From the NCBI RefSeq assembly GCF_029222905.1, contig NZ_JARHUE010000001.1, forward strand, positions 767,805-831,804: 64,000 nt of DNA. The letters are read 5' to 3'. Positions within the stretch are counted from its first letter, which is position 1, and the number at the start of each line of letters is the position of its first letter. A program made the position numbers and the translations under genes. The notes beneath the pieces are model-generated. The model made no database searches. It saw only the letters and a program-made list of their open reading frames with translations, and had not been told where the DNA came from. Below are positions 33,338-42,593 of this stretch, piece after piece. The stretch comes from Neptuniibacter sp. CAU 1671 (GTDB lineage Bacteria > Pseudomonadota > Gammaproteobacteria > Pseudomonadales > Balneatricaceae).

Positions 33338-34882
33338 ATGCCTAAAACCCTGCGCCTTATCCTTGGCGATCAACTCAACCCAAGACACTCATGGTTTCGT
33401 GAACAGAATGATCAGGTGATCTACCTGATCGCCGAGCTGCCGCAGGAAGTGGGGTACGTTAAACACCATGTGCAAAAGATCTGTGCTTTTTTTGCGGCCA
33501 TGGCTCAGTTTGCAATGGCACTGGAACAGGCCGGCCATCGTGTCTGGCATCTGACACTGGATGACACCTCTCACCTGAAAGACCTGCCCGACCTGCTGAA
33601 TCAGTTGATCGAGAAGCACGATATTAGCGCTGTCGAGTATCAGCGACCCGATGAATATCGCCTGCTGGAACAGTTACGTGCCTGGGCTGTTTCCCAGTCG
33701 ATACCGGTTTTCGAGGCCGATACAGAGCACTTTCTGCTGCCCATTGAGGAGATCCCGGATCAGTTCAAAGCGGGTAAAGCGCACCGGATGGAGTTCTTCT
33801 ACCGGCGCATGCGGCAGCGTTTTGATATCTTGATGCAGCAGGATACACCGGAAGGCGGCCGTTGGAACTTTGATACCGAAAACCGCCAGACCCTGAAACC
33901 TGAAGACCTGCGCCATCTGCCAGAACCCCTGACCTTTGTGAATGATGTGTCATCAATTCTGGATCGACTCAAACGGCACAACGTCAGCCACTTTGGCAGA
34001 GCTGAAAACACCCTGCTCTGGCCGGTCACGCGCCGGCAGGCAGAATCACTGCTGGCATTTTTCTGCACTCATCTACTACCCCGTTTCGGCCAGTTTCAGG
34101 ATGCGATGACCCATCATCCCGACGGCTGGAGCCTGTATCACAGCCGGCTCTCCTTTGCTCTGAATGCCAAGATGCTGCATCCGATGCAGGTCATTGAAGC
34201 AGCGATGAGTGCCTATCGTACTGCGCCAGAGCAAATTCCACTGTCACAGATCGAAGGTTTTGTCAGACAGATTTTGGGGTGGCGTGAATTTGTCAGGGGA
34301 ATTTACTGGGCCAATATGCCCGCCTATGCCGAACAAAACGCGCTGCAGGCTGAACGTACCCTGCCGGACTATTTCTGGCAGGGTGACACCCAGATGGCCT
34401 GTTTGCAGAAAGCATTGGGACAGTCTCTGGAGTTTGCCTATGCCCATCATATTCAGCGGCTGATGGTGATCGGCAATTTCTGCCTGTTGACCGGGATCGA
34501 TCCGAATCAGGTGGATGCCTGGTATCTGGGGGTGTATGTGGATGCCATCGAGTGGGTTGAGATGCCCAATACCCGAGGGATGAGCCAGTTTGCCGATGGC
34601 GGCCTGGTCGCCAGCAAACCCTATATTGGCGGCGGAAATTACATCAACAAGATGAGTGATTACTGCACTGTCTGTGCCTACGACGTGAAAGAAACAGTGG
34701 GGGAAAAGGCTTGCCCGTTTAACAGCTTTTACTGGCACTTTATCGATTTGCACCAGTCCCGGTTTGAATCAAATCCACGCATGGCGCTGGTGATCAAAAA
34801 CTGGCAGAAACGTGATCCGGCAAAAAAACAGGCGGTATTGGAGCAGGCCAGAACCTATCTCAAACAACTGAACCACTTATAG
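33338..34882 (+). CDS. phrB: Iron-sulfur photolyase/cryptochrome (PhrB, (6-4) type)
   Basis: 514 residues. The N-terminal Rossmann domain starts with KTLRLILGDQLNPRHSWF, diagnostic for the deoxyribodipyrimidine photolyase-related (FeS-BCP) family. Four cysteines, 355, 443, 446 and 459, have exactly the spacing of the [4Fe-4S] ligands in Agrobacterium PhrB, in MSDYCTVCAYDV and GEKACPF. FAD-binding helices include FVRQILGWREFVRGIYW and NTRGMSQFADGGL. Such enzymes repair (6-4) photoproducts with light. It stands as a single gene convergent with the small PhnA-like gene, overlapping it by six bases. Confidence 0.93.
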   Translation: MPKTLRLILGDQLNPRHSWFREQNDQVIYLIAELPQEVGYVKHHVQKICAFFAAMAQFAMALEQAGHRVWHLTLDDTSHLKDLPDLLNQLIEKHDISAVEYQRPDEYRLLEQLRAWAVSQSIPVFEADTEHFLLPIEEIPDQFKAGKAHRMEFFYRRMRQRFDILMQQDTPEGGRWNFDTENRQTLKPEDLRHLPEPLTFVNDVSSILDRLKRHNVSHFGRAENTLLWPVTRRQAESLLAFFCTHLLPRFGQFQDAMTHHPDGWSLYHSRLSFALNAKMLHPMQVIEAAMSAYRTAPEQIPLSQIEGFVRQILGWREFVRGIYWANMPAYAEQNALQAERTLPDYFWQGDTQMACLQKALGQSLEFAYAHHIQRLMVIGNFCLLTGIDPNQVDAWYLGVYVDAIEWVEMPNTRGMSQFADGGLVASKPYIGGGNYINKMSDYCTVCAYDVKETVGEKACPFNSFYWHFIDLHQSRFESNPRMALVIKNWQKRDPAKKQAVLEQARTYLKQLNHL

Positions 34883-35278
34883 CGTTAATTCTTCCAGCCA
34901 GCGTTCCTCTTCCGGCTCAAGATAAACCTGCTCAAGCAGTTCCGCGGCCCAGCTCTGATCAGCACTCAGGGCTTTAAGCATCGCCACCGCGGTGACTTTG
35001 ACAGTAGGCACCTGACTCCACATGGAATGGTTCAGACAGCGCCAGTGGTTAGGGTCACGACGTTTTGGTTTTTCCAACTGCTCCTGACAGGTTTCACAGA
35101 TCATGATGCACTGCTCGAAGCTGGGCTCAGGCCCAACAGGCGGCACCTCAAAAATGCCGAGTTTGACCCCCTGCGCATCACACAGCTCACAATGCGATCC
35201 GCAGCGCCGCACCAGATCCTTACCATAGAGAGACAAACCATGGTGCCGTTCCTGATGTCGGTCATGCCCTTTAGACAT
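34877..35278 (-). CDS. PhnA-like zinc-ribbon protein
   Basis: 133 residues, hydrophilic and cytoplasmic. The N-terminus carries RCGSHCELCDAQG and, 40 residues on, ICETCQEQL, i.e. two CxxC knuckles of a PhnA_Zn_Ribbon-like domain; the C-terminal PhnA (KOW-like) barrel is absent. WRCLNHSMWSQVPTVKVTAVAMLKAL follows (residues 82-107). Despite the name, PhnA/YjdM proteins have no proven role in phosphonate use. The C-terminus is very acidic (EPEEERWLEE). Convergent with the photolyase. Confidence 0.68.
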   Translation of the reverse strand: MSKGHDRHQERHHGLSLYGKDLVRRCGSHCELCDAQGVKLGIFEVPPVGPEPSFEQCIMICETCQEQLEKPKRRDPNHWRCLNHSMWSQVPTVKVTAVAMLKALSADQSWAAELLEQVYLEPEEERWLEELTL

Positions 35279-35400
35279 AGCTCAATTCCTGTACTTATTT
35301 AATCGGTCTACGATAAACCTAATACGGCAGATCAAGCGAGAGCTTGACTGTTTTTGACAGCCCATCAGGCAAGTTTTGATAAGACTGGCACCCAAAAACA

Positions 35401-35447
35401 GGGGGCAGCTCTAGAGCTGCCCCCGGATGCCGGAGGAATACTCCGGC
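35401..35447 (-). terminator. Two adjacent hairpins ending the DUF1269-like gene
   Basis: 35401-35424 is a perfect 24-base palindrome with arms GGGGGCAGCTCT; on the minus strand it is followed by TGTTTTTGG, a good intrinsic terminator. 35429-35447 is a second stem, GCCGGAG/CTCCGGC with a five-base loop. Both lie directly downstream of the minus-strand gene ending at 35473. Confidence 0.75.
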
Positions 35448-35472
35448 TAATCGGCCCAAATGGGCAAGGGAA

Positions 35473-35997
35473 TTACGCTGCCTGCTGGTGATCCCAGTGG
35501 GGATAGAACACTTCGATCAGCGCCTGTGGACAGTGTTCGCGGATAGTGAAATGCACCTTGGGCATCTGCTCTGTCGGCGTGTCTATCACCATTAAAAATC
35601 CACCTTGTTGCAGGGCATGTTCATACTTTTGCAAAAACGTAGCCGGTGTTTCGGCACCAACCAGCCGTCCCAACCAGCCACCTACGCCAATCCCTAGCAA
35701 ACTGGCAGCAAGCAGTGCGCCACCACCCAGCACAATGCTGGGGGGACCCAAAACGGTACCTGCGGCAAGCCCGGCAATTAAGCCAAAACTCCCGCCAGCT
35801 ACCATGCCCCAGTCCATGTCATTTTCCACTTCTGTTGTTTCAGTGCGTGAGGCCGGTGTCAGACCGAATTTCTCGAGCTGAGAAGCGTCTTTTGCAATCA
35901 CGTGGATGCACTCTTCATCGATACCCAGAGCCTGTATTGCCTGTACCACGGTTTTTGCCTGTTGCAATCGCTGGGCTAGAAACACCAGTCGTCTCAC
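35473..35997 (-). CDS. DUF1269-like protein with central glycine-rich membrane hairpin
   Basis: 174 residues from GTG 35997, which follows GGGAGG by seven bases; a longer frame to 36045 has no such site. The N-terminal part is a small alpha/beta domain (RRLVFLAQRLQQAKTVVQAIQAL). The middle is a Gly/Ala-rich hydrophobic stretch of about 55 residues that could form a membrane hairpin (MVAGGSFGLIAGLAAGTVLG). The end repeats a small domain (FLMVIDTPTEQMPKVHF). This matches proteins annotated as DUF1269 or general-stress-like. The role is unknown. It has its own terminator and is transcribed alone. Confidence 0.7.
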   Translation of the reverse strand: MRRLVFLAQRLQQAKTVVQAIQALGIDEECIHVIAKDASQLEKFGLTPASRTETTEVENDMDWGMVAGGSFGLIAGLAAGTVLGPPSIVLGGGALLAASLLGIGVGGWLGRLVGAETPATFLQKYEHALQQGGFLMVIDTPTEQMPKVHFTIREHCPQALIEVFYPHWDHQQAA

Positions 35998-36077
35998 CTG
36001 GAAACCTCCCGTTGAAACAGCTCTAACAGTATAGTTGAGCATCAACCGTATGCTGGCCGATGGGCCATTACGGGCTT

Positions 36078-36083
36078 TATAAT
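36078..36083 (+). promoter_or_regulatory. Candidate -10 element of purT
   Basis: TATAAT, 33 bases before the purT start, is a perfect -10 hexamer. No convincing -35 hexamer stands 16-18 bases upstream and no PurR-type palindrome is seen. Confidence 0.4.
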
Positions 36084-36115
36084 GCGTGAAATATTTTCAA
36101 GCAGAGGAATGACAG

Positions 36116-37297
36116 ATGCGTCAACTGGGCACACCACTCTCCCCATCAGCCACTAAGGTCCTGTTCTGTGGCGGTGGAGAACTCGGCAAAGAAGTGGTTA
36201 TTGAGTTGCAGCGCCTGGGCGCAGAAGTCATTGTGCTGGACCGCTATGCCAACGCGCCGGGCATGCAGGTCGCCCACCGCAGTCATGTGGTCTCCATGCT
36301 GGACGGAGCGGCATTGCGCCAGATTATTGAGCAGGAAAAGCCGGACCTGATCGTGCCGGAGATTGAAGCCATCGCCACGGATACCCTGGTTGAGCTGGAA
36401 CAGGAAGGCTACAACGTGGTCCCCACTGCCCGTGCTGCACGCCTGACCATGAACCGCGAGGGGATTCGCCGCCTGGCCGCCGAAGAACTCGAACTGCCTA
36501 CCTCCCCCTATGGCTTTGCCGACAATCAGGCCGATTATGAAGCTCTGGTGGCGCAGATCGGCCTGCCCTGTGTAGTGAAACCGATTATGAGTTCATCCGG
36601 TAAAGGGCAGAGCACCCTGCGCACAGCAGATCAGATTCTGCCCGCCTGGAAATACGCTCAGGAAGGTGGTCGTGCCGGTCAGGGTAAGGTGATCGTTGAA
36701 GGGTTTGTCGATTTCGATTACGAAATTACCCTGCTCACTGTTCGTCACAACGGCCAGACCAGCTTCTGCGAGCCGATTGGCCATGTACAGGTGGACGGCG
36801 ACTACCGTCAGTCCTGGCAACCGCAGGCAATGAGTGAACTGGCGCTGGAACGCTCCCGTGATATTGCCGGCAAGGTCACTGCGGCACTGGGCGGTTCAGG
36901 AATTTTTGGTGTTGAGCTGTTTATCAAAGGGGATAACGTGTACTTCAGTGAAGTGTCACCCCGTCCACACGATACCGGCATGGTCACCATGATCTCTCAG
37001 GATCTGTCTGAGTTTGCCCTGCATGCTCGCGCCATTCTTGGATTACCGATTCCCAATATCCACTTCCATGGCCCCTCTGCATCGAGCGTAATTCTGGTAG
37101 AAGGTGAATCCACGCAGGTACGGTTTGGTAATCTGGAACAGGCACTGGCGGAACCCAACACCCAGTTGCGCCTGTTTGGTAAACCGGAAGTCTCCGGTCA
37201 GCGTCGCATGGGGGTTGCCCTTGCGCGCGATCTGACCCTGGACGCTGCGCTGGAAAAAGCAAAACGTGCCTCAGCGGCGGTCAAAGCAGCGCTCTGA
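36116..37297 (+). CDS. purT: Phosphoribosylglycinamide formyltransferase 2 (formate-dependent)
   Basis: 393 residues, the usual length. ATP-grasp enzyme that forms formyl-GAR from GAR, formate and ATP, third step of purine synthesis, as an alternative to folate-dependent PurN. N-terminal [21 protein letters not shown], the ATP loop [10 protein letters not shown] and [12 protein letters not shown], with [18 protein letters not shown] supplying metal ligands, are intact. A ribosome site (GAGGAATG) precedes the ATG. Single gene, ended by the hairpin at 37311-37337. Confidence 0.97.
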   Translation: MRQLGTPLSPSATKVLFCGGGELGKEVVIELQRLGAEVIVLDRYANAPGMQVAHRSHVVSMLDGAALRQIIEQEKPDLIVPEIEAIATDTLVELEQEGYNVVPTARAARLTMNREGIRRLAAEELELPTSPYGFADNQADYEALVAQIGLPCVVKPIMSSSGKGQSTLRTADQILPAWKYAQEGGRAGQGKVIVEGFVDFDYEITLLTVRHNGQTSFCEPIGHVQVDGDYRQSWQPQAMSELALERSRDIAGKVTAALGGSGIFGVELFIKGDNVYFSEVSPRPHDTGMVTMISQDLSEFALHARAILGLPIPNIHFHGPSASSVILVEGESTQVRFGNLEQALAEPNTQLRLFGKPEVSGQRRMGVALARDLTLDAALEKAKRASAAVKAAL

Positions 37298-37310
37298 TCT
37301 TGCAAAACCA

Positions 37311-37337
37311 GAAGCCCGGTTCCAGTAACCGGGCTTC
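37311..37337. terminator. Intrinsic terminator between purT and the glycosyltransferase gene
   Basis: Perfect 11-base stem GAAGCCCGGTT / AACCGGGCTTC with a five-base loop, followed by GTTTAT. It is 14 bases after the purT stop and 27 bases from the end of the minus-strand gene, so it may serve both. Confidence 0.8.
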
Positions 37338-37363
37338 GTTTATCAGCTGTTGCGAAATGCTCG

Positions 37364-38326
37364 TTAGCGGGTATTCAGGACGGCCTGTACATCCGGCTGA
37401 TGATTTCGCGAAGCGCTGCCAGGGGCTGGCTGCTGTAGCTTTTCATGCAGTTTGAAGTGCTCAAATACCGCTTTAAGTTTGACGTCATTGCCATCTGAGC
37501 GGGATTTATTCATCCTCTTTAAGCAATGTTTCTGACTGCCGGGAATGACCGGAAATCTGAGACCAAAATCTCGCTCATCCTTCACTTTCTGACACTTGAT
37601 GCCTTTTTTCAGGCTCATCGCTTTGAGCCAGACATCATCGGCATTGGGGCACAGGGTCATAAACAGTGATTGATCCATTACCTGTTCATCAAAACAACCC
37701 GGAAAGTACAACACGCCACCGATGCCCGTAGGAAATGTCAGTAGAGAAGGCTGCGATTCACGGCAAGGACGATCCCAACGTTTATAAGGTAAAACCTCAC
37801 CATAACTGGAAAGTTGCATACCGTGTGCACGGGTGCAATGAATCACATTCGGTGAGCGTTTGTAGTTTCGATAAAGCATATCCACAAGATCATGGGGATA
37901 CAGAATGTCATCGTCTACAGTCAGTATAAGGCTCCGGGGATACGCTTTCAGGGTGTAAAAATACTTTTTATAGGGCCCCAGATTTTCAGGACAGAAACGC
38001 ACTTCCAGACCGCGTTTTTCCTGAAGTCTCAGCACATGAGGGATATCGTTGGCTGAAAACTCCTGCTCTGAAACCCAGAGGATAATCCGGTCAGGCTTCA
38101 GCGACTGCTGCAAGAGGCTTTCAATGGTGAGATAGACGTCATCGATACGTTTATCGAAGGTGGTCAGCGAAACAATGATGTCGTCGGCAAGATCATTGCC
38201 AACACCGGTGGAAGTGGAGTTGATCGCACTCCACTGATACTGCGCAGACAGCCGTGCACTTCTTTGTGCAATCAGTAATTCCCTTTGATTTTTCAGGCGC
38301 CTTTTTTTACTGCTAAGCGTCCACAT
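37364..38326 (-). CDS. Glycosyltransferase (GT-A fold, GT2-like)
   Basis: 320 residues. After a basic N-terminus, a GT-A-like core begins DDIIVSLTTFDKRIDDVYLT; SLKPDRIILWVSEQEF and the nucleotide-sugar/metal motif LTVDDDILYP follow. RWDRPCRESQPSLLTFPTGIGGVLYFPG and ADDVWLKAMSLKKGIK lie in the acceptor half. No membrane segment. It resembles glycosyltransferases of surface polysaccharide or LPS loci; donor and acceptor unknown. It forms a minus-strand cluster with the YrbL-like kinase and the CgeB-like glycosyltransferase, with a 111-base AT-rich gap before it. Confidence 0.78.
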   Translation of the reverse strand: MWTLSSKKRRLKNQRELLIAQRSARLSAQYQWSAINSTSTGVGNDLADDIIVSLTTFDKRIDDVYLTIESLLQQSLKPDRIILWVSEQEFSANDIPHVLRLQEKRGLEVRFCPENLGPYKKYFYTLKAYPRSLILTVDDDILYPHDLVDMLYRNYKRSPNVIHCTRAHGMQLSSYGEVLPYKRWDRPCRESQPSLLTFPTGIGGVLYFPGCFDEQVMDQSLFMTLCPNADDVWLKAMSLKKGIKCQKVKDERDFGLRFPVIPGSQKHCLKRMNKSRSDGNDVKLKAVFEHFKLHEKLQQPAPGSASRNHQPDVQAVLNTR

Positions 38327-38437
38327 TCAGGCCGAGTCCTGTTTTTGTTTTAGTCGGTAATCCGTACAGAATGCCTGACAAATATTAAACAGAACTTAAA
38401 TAAATTCAAAGAAGTGAATATAAGGAGCGTAATGCAC

Positions 38438-39124
38438 TTAAGGCTTGTCGTTGTGTAACAGCTCGCCGTGATAACCGGGAAACTGTTCCTGACCGCGCTG
38501 GCCCAAAAGCGTTTCAATGCGCTTGTAAAGGTTAGCCACTTTTTTGGTCGCTTTTTTAACCTGAAGCTCTTTGGGCATCCAGTGCGTGGGGATCAAACCC
38601 TGACTGCCCAGGCCATCAATAACCACCAGGCGAGCGATATCACCCTGTTCGTCTCGCTGCACCACGATGTTGTGCAACAACAGATCCCTTGATGGAATTG
38701 AGTAGGATTGCCAGAACTGTGCAAACACCGCCACGGCCTGCTGGCACTGTTCACTGAAGCCCTCATCCCAGATCACTTTTTTCAGAGTTTGTGACACCGC
38801 ACCGTCAGCATCACGAATCAATTCCGATGCCAGACCTTTACCCATATCGGTTTCCACAAAACCAAAACAACGGCTTACGTGTCGGTAAAGCGGCTCACCA
38901 TACAACCGGTCCAGCAACGCCATCACCTGAAACTCTTCTCGATTGTCATCGAAGTGAGACAGCGGCAGCAGGTTTTTAGGAAAACCTTTTTTGCGACGTC
39001 GATCTTCCAGAGTAAAGTCCGGCCGACGCACTTTGATGCAACGCCCTCTGTCAGCGGGATACACGTAACACAAACGGTTCCCGCCCCGGGCAAAAGGCGC
39101 CAGATCAGCGAGCGTTATGCTCAT
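38438..39124 (-). CDS. YrbL family kinase-like protein
   Basis: 228 residues. N-terminal glycine loop FARGGNRLCYVYPADRGRCIKVRR (38-letter segment abbreviated to its first 24 positions 11-34 in description only) has the nucleotide-binding glycine pattern and invariant lysine of a protein-kinase-like fold, and SIPSRDLLLHNIVVQRD with LVVIDGLG is the catalytic loop and metal-binding segment (here DGLG instead of DFG). YrbL was named as a PhoP-regulated protein in enterics; relatives sit in LPS-core loci. The start codon overlaps the stop of the CgeB-like gene, so both are co-translated. Confidence 0.8.
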   Translation of the reverse strand: MSITLADLAPFARGGNRLCYVYPADRGRCIKVRRPDFTLEDRRRKKGFPKNLLPLSHFDDNREEFQVMALLDRLYGEPLYRHVSRCFGFVETDMGKGLASELIRDADGAVSQTLKKVIWDEGFSEQCQQAVAVFAQFWQSYSIPSRDLLLHNIVVQRDEQGDIARLVVIDGLGSQGLIPTHWMPKELQVKKATKKVANLYKRIETLLGQRGQEQFPGYHGELLHNDKP

Positions 39125-40146
39125 TAAAACGCCTCACGGTGCCAGACGTAGTCATGTGACAACGGCATCTCGAGTGAACACTCCAGAATATACTGAGCGT
39201 AAAGTTTGGAATTCATATGCTCGTGGAAAAAGGTCCGGGCACGACTTGCCCAGGCCTGACGCTTGGCATCGTCATGGTGGAATTCACGGATTCTGTCGCG
39301 CAGCGACTCCATATCATCAAAATACACCAGCGTTTCGGCGGGAAGCAGTTCATCAAATTTAGGGGCACTGTGGGTGAACTGCAAAATACCGCTGCCAGCC
39401 AGCTGCGCCATCCGCGCTGATGAGTACCAGTAATCCCCTTCCTGACGATTCAGGTTAAGCCCCATACGGGTATCGGCCAGGGCGCGTTCATAATCCCGCC
39501 CCCAGACCGGAGACTGACCAAAGCTGCCGGGGGTGTTGAAGTTCAGCTCATCACCCAGCTGCTCTTTCAGATACACAACAATGTCACGGCGCTGGGTAAA
39601 ATCATTACTGTTGCTGCAGAACAGCAGATCAACCGGCAGGTCAGTGCGCTGGCTGTTATCCAGCGTTTCAATGGAAGCATCCACCGGGTTCGGCATATGG
39701 TAGAAACGCGCTGGTGAAGTCTCGAATTGTTTCAGCTCAGGCATACCGGTAGAGACAAACACCGCATCCACCACTTCAGCGCGATGACGAATACGATCCA
39801 CATTGGAAGGCACAAACAACGGGTCATTATTACAGTGTGCCATCACAATGGAGGGCCAACGCTGGCGTATCAGGGCCAGGGTTTCATTGGTGATCAGATC
39901 ACAGTGGCCAACAATCATCAGGTCCGGTTCAACGGCTTCGACTGTTTCAATCAGGCGCTGATTGGCTTTCTTTTTACCGAGTTCCCGAATACCCAGAAAG
40001 GCTTCAAATGCCGCCACATCCCGATCGCTGAACACCTGAACAAAGTGATCATTGCGGATCAACCCCTGAGTCAGTTTGTTAGCCCAACTAACACGGGTTT
40101 TACCGTAACGGCGTAGCTGCTGATAGGCAACATGCAGCACTCTCAT
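39124..40146 (-). CDS. CgeB-like glycosyltransferase (GT-B fold)
   Basis: 340 residues from the ATG at 40146, which follows GGAGG; a longer frame to 40236 has no ribosome site. Opens MRVLHVAYQQLRRYGKTRVSW; NALEDGEP-type motifs are replaced by LNLNRQEGDYWYSSARMAQLAGSG (described as residues 255-278) and EFHHDDAKRQAWASRARTFF at the C-terminus, which is the Glyco_trans_1_2/CgeB layout. It probably transfers a sugar to a surface glycan. First gene of a three-gene unit with the YrbL-like kinase and the GT2-like enzyme. Confidence 0.8.
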   Translation of the reverse strand: MRVLHVAYQQLRRYGKTRVSWANKLTQGLIRNDHFVQVFSDRDVAAFEAFLGIRELGKKKANQRLIETVEAVEPDLMIVGHCDLITNETLALIRQRWPSIVMAHCNNDPLFVPSNVDRIRHRAEVVDAVFVSTGMPELKQFETSPARFYHMPNPVDASIETLDNSQRTDLPVDLLFCSNSNDFTQRRDIVVYLKEQLGDELNFNTPGSFGQSPVWGRDYERALADTRMGLNLNRQEGDYWYSSARMAQLAGSGILQFTHSAPKFDELLPAETLVYFDDMESLRDRIREFHHDDAKRQAWASRARTFFHEHMNSKLYAQYILECSLEMPLSHDYVWHREAF

Positions 40147-40352
40147 GGGGATACCTCCAAGCGGAAAATAGGGGTGACGCGCTGCTTTTTCACTGTTGCT
40201 GATACGGACAAAAAAACGGAAAAAAGGCAACCACACGCCATCTGGCTCAGCGCCAGAATATGGGCGCTAAACTTTGCATAAAGCCGCTGATATATCAACC
40301 TGATTGTTGCCTTTCGGTGACACAATCTCTGATCAGGCCACAGACCCGTGTA

Positions 40353-41291
40353 TCAGAAGATCACCAGATGCAACACACCTCTGAGCAGCATGCCAAAAAT
40401 CCCGCCATAAACGGCATAACGCATGATGGATGAGACGCGGGCACCGGCCGCCGCAAAAATGGCGACCCCCAGAACATCCATCGGGTTGGTGGCAAAACCC
40501 GCCATGCGGTTCAGATCCTGCACCGAGATCAATCCCTGATTCATCAGGTCGATGGTCACGCCCATAAACGCGGTACCCCCGGCAATAAATTTGGTCACAA
40601 GCGGCAATACTGTGGCTTCAGGTAAACCAATCAGTGCCAGGGCAGGGGCCAGTGCTGAACTCAGCAGTGCAATCGCACCGGTGGCTTTCAGAACATTCAC
40701 CAGAAATAGGGCCAGAATCAGCATCGGCACCATGCCGACCACAATTTTCAGCCCCTCATTGCCACCCTCCGTCAGAATCTGCATGACGGTTTTGTTTTTC
40801 AGTTCTTCCGAAGCGCTGTGCACTTCTGTTTCAGACTGGTTTCCAGCATCCATGTTTCTGGTAAGCAGATAATAGGTAAATGCAGCCGCCGCCAGACCAC
40901 CTACCAAGGAGGTAACAAGCGTGACGCCCAGATTGAGTCCGACAGCGGCCAGCGGAAAAGAGGCGTTGGCCTGAGACATGGCCAGCACCATCGCCATGGT
41001 AGAAGCAATATACCGTTTTGAGGTGCCATTGCGATCCATCAGGGAGAGCGTGGCAATAGGTGCCGCAAAACTGACAAACAGCAGCTTCAGCATGGCAAAG
41101 ATACCTAACCCCGGTACACCAAAAATACGTGTCACTGGCGCCAGTTTATTGGAGACCCAGCTGAGTACACCTTTGGCATCAAGCAGTTTCATCAAGGAGA
41201 GCATGATGACCATAATGGGGAGCAGGATATAGAGAGCCATATCCAGGCCACTGCGCCCCGATTCAAGAATCAAATCAATAATCTGCTGCAC
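40353..41291 (-). CDS. SpmB/nucleoside-recognition (Gate) domain membrane protein
   Basis: 312 residues with about eight membrane segments. Two Gate-type units are visible: one around MALYILLPIMVIMLSLMKLLDAKG and LGIFAMLKLLFVSF, another around GNEGLKIVVGMVPMLILALFLVN and GLPEATVLPLVTKFIAGGTAFMG (both given as approximate residue ranges 15-80 and 180-250). The family includes SpmA/SpmB, YjiG/YjiH and parts of nucleoside transporters; substrates are mostly unknown. Monocistronic, minus strand. Confidence 0.78.
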   Translation of the reverse strand: MQQIIDLILESGRSGLDMALYILLPIMVIMLSLMKLLDAKGVLSWVSNKLAPVTRIFGVPGLGIFAMLKLLFVSFAAPIATLSLMDRNGTSKRYIASTMAMVLAMSQANASFPLAAVGLNLGVTLVTSLVGGLAAAAFTYYLLTRNMDAGNQSETEVHSASEELKNKTVMQILTEGGNEGLKIVVGMVPMLILALFLVNVLKATGAIALLSSALAPALALIGLPEATVLPLVTKFIAGGTAFMGVTIDLMNQGLISVQDLNRMAGFATNPMDVLGVAIFAAAGARVSSIMRYAVYGGIFGMLLRGVLHLVIF

Positions 41292-41390
41292 ACGTCCCCC
41301 TTGATGCAGTGCAAAACGCTTAGTTTAAGGGTTGAAATGACCTGAATCTATAAGGGAAAACACCGACCCGGTCATCACCAGAGTAACCAC

Positions 41391-41666
41391 TTACCTACCG
41401 GATTGTTCCTGCACCAGCAAAAGTTTTGCACCGCGTGGCAGTTGTTTGATCTGATACTCGCGACGACTGGCCTCAGCCCGACTGGTATGCGGCTCAGCCC
41501 ATAGCAAGACCACAGGACGACGAGCAAGGGTATAGCGTGCGCCGCCTTTAATTTCGCCATTATGCTGGCGTAGCCGCCGGGGCACATCGGTAGTGATACC
41601 GGTATACAGCGTCTGATCAGCACACTGCATCAGGTAGACATACCAGTCAGAACTCTCTGTTTTCAT
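41391..41666 (-). CDS. GIY-YIG nuclease family protein (UPF0213, YhbQ-like)
   Basis: 91 residues, only the GIY-YIG domain: WYVYLMQCADQTLYTGIT (the Y-V-Y and Y-T-G pair), Arg in TDVPRRLRQHNGEIKGGARYT, and the metal-binding Glu in SRAEASRREYQIKQL. Family members such as YhbQ are small nucleases with activity on DNA in vitro. No partner gene. It lies next to an AT-rich spacer on its upstream side. Confidence 0.9.
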   Translation of the reverse strand: MKTESSDWYVYLMQCADQTLYTGITTDVPRRLRQHNGEIKGGARYTLARRPVVLLWAEPHTSRAEASRREYQIKQLPRGAKLLLVQEQSGR

Positions 41667-41957
41667 AGGGATTTTATCTGTAAATACCGGCGTTTGACGC
41701 AGTTAATTCAGCCCAAAACCAGGAAATAACTCACACCAGAATTCTCATTAGAATAAGTTATATACAGCTAATTTTTATAGATAACCAAGCTAATTAAGTT
41801 AAAATAACCTACTGTTTTTAATAAAATTTTATCAAAGTTTATATTTTCGCCACTTTTTAAAAACCAACGCACTGGCTGGCCTGCAGCCATATGCCCAAAA
41901 CTTATTCATAGAGTTATCCACAGATCATGGGGACAAGAAAGGGCTGGGACAGATCCT
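41667..41957. other. AT-rich spacer with one DnaA box
   Basis: 291 bases without a gene. 41740-41850 is strongly AT-rich. TTATCCACA at 41914-41922 is a perfect DnaA-box match. No second box or oriC-type genes lie nearby, so replication initiation here is unlikely. The region must hold the promoter of the GIY-YIG gene, transcribed leftward. Confidence 0.5.
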
Positions 41958-42593
41958 TCAGATCTCAGTTTTAGCCTTGTATTCACACAGGTCTTCAATC
42001 AGGCAGGCACCGCACCTTGGCTTACGTGCCGTGCAGACATAACGCCCATGCAAGATAAGCCAGTGGTGGGCATCCTGTAGAAACTCTTTAGGAATAAACC
42101 GCAGCAGTTTCTGCTCAACCTCGTTCACATTTTTACCGGGCGCAATACGCGTGCGGTTAGAGACCCGGAAGATATGGGTATCAACCGCCATGGTCGGCTG
42201 ACCAAACGCCGTATTCAGAACCACATTTGCAGTTTTACGCCCCACACCGGGCAAAGCCTCTAACGCCTCGCGTTTATCCGGCACCACTGAACCGTGCAGA
42301 TCGATCAGCGCCTTGCAGGTTTTGATCACATTTTCGGCTTTTGCATTAAACAGCCCGATGGTTTTGATGTATTCCTTCAGCCCATCAACACCCAGTGCAT
42401 AGATCGCCTCCGGAGTATTGGCGACCGGGAACAGTTTGCGAGTTGCCTTGTTAACCCCCACATCGGTTGCCTGTGCTGACAGGATCACAGCGATCAGCAG
42501 CTCAAACGGTGAGTTATATTCCAGTTCGGTAGTGGGGTTGGGGTTCTCAGCACGCAGGCGGGCAAAAATTTCATGTCGTTTGGTTTTATTCAT
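41958..42593 (-). CDS. nth: Endonuclease III
   Basis: 211 residues from the ATG at 42593, matching the family start MNKTKRHEIFARLR; a longer frame to 42644 adds 17 unrelated residues. Bifunctional DNA glycosylase/AP lyase for oxidised pyrimidines. HhH motif ALPGVGRKTANVVLN with catalytic Lys, catalytic Asp in MAVDTHIFRVSNR, and the [4Fe-4S] loop with C-x6-C-x2-C-x5-C (CTARKPRCGACLIEDLC) are all present. In E. coli nth follows rnf/rsx directly; here rnf is 2.6 kb away with rhlE and the Crp/Fnr gene between. Confidence 0.97.
   Translation of the reverse strand: MNKTKRHEIFARLRAENPNPTTELEYNSPFELLIAVILSAQATDVGVNKATRKLFPVANTPEAIYALGVDGLKEYIKTIGLFNAKAENVIKTCKALIDLHGSVVPDKREALEALPGVGRKTANVVLNTAFGQPTMAVDTHIFRVSNRTRIAPGKNVNEVEQKLLRFIPKEFLQDAHHWLILHGRYVCTARKPRCGACLIEDLCEYKAKTEI

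Noticed and set aside
41914..41922. DnaA box in an AT-rich spacer as a possible origin
   Set aside because: Only one perfect box, no companion boxes in an array and no origin-linked genes nearby; a second isolated box at 62211 shows single matches occur by chance.
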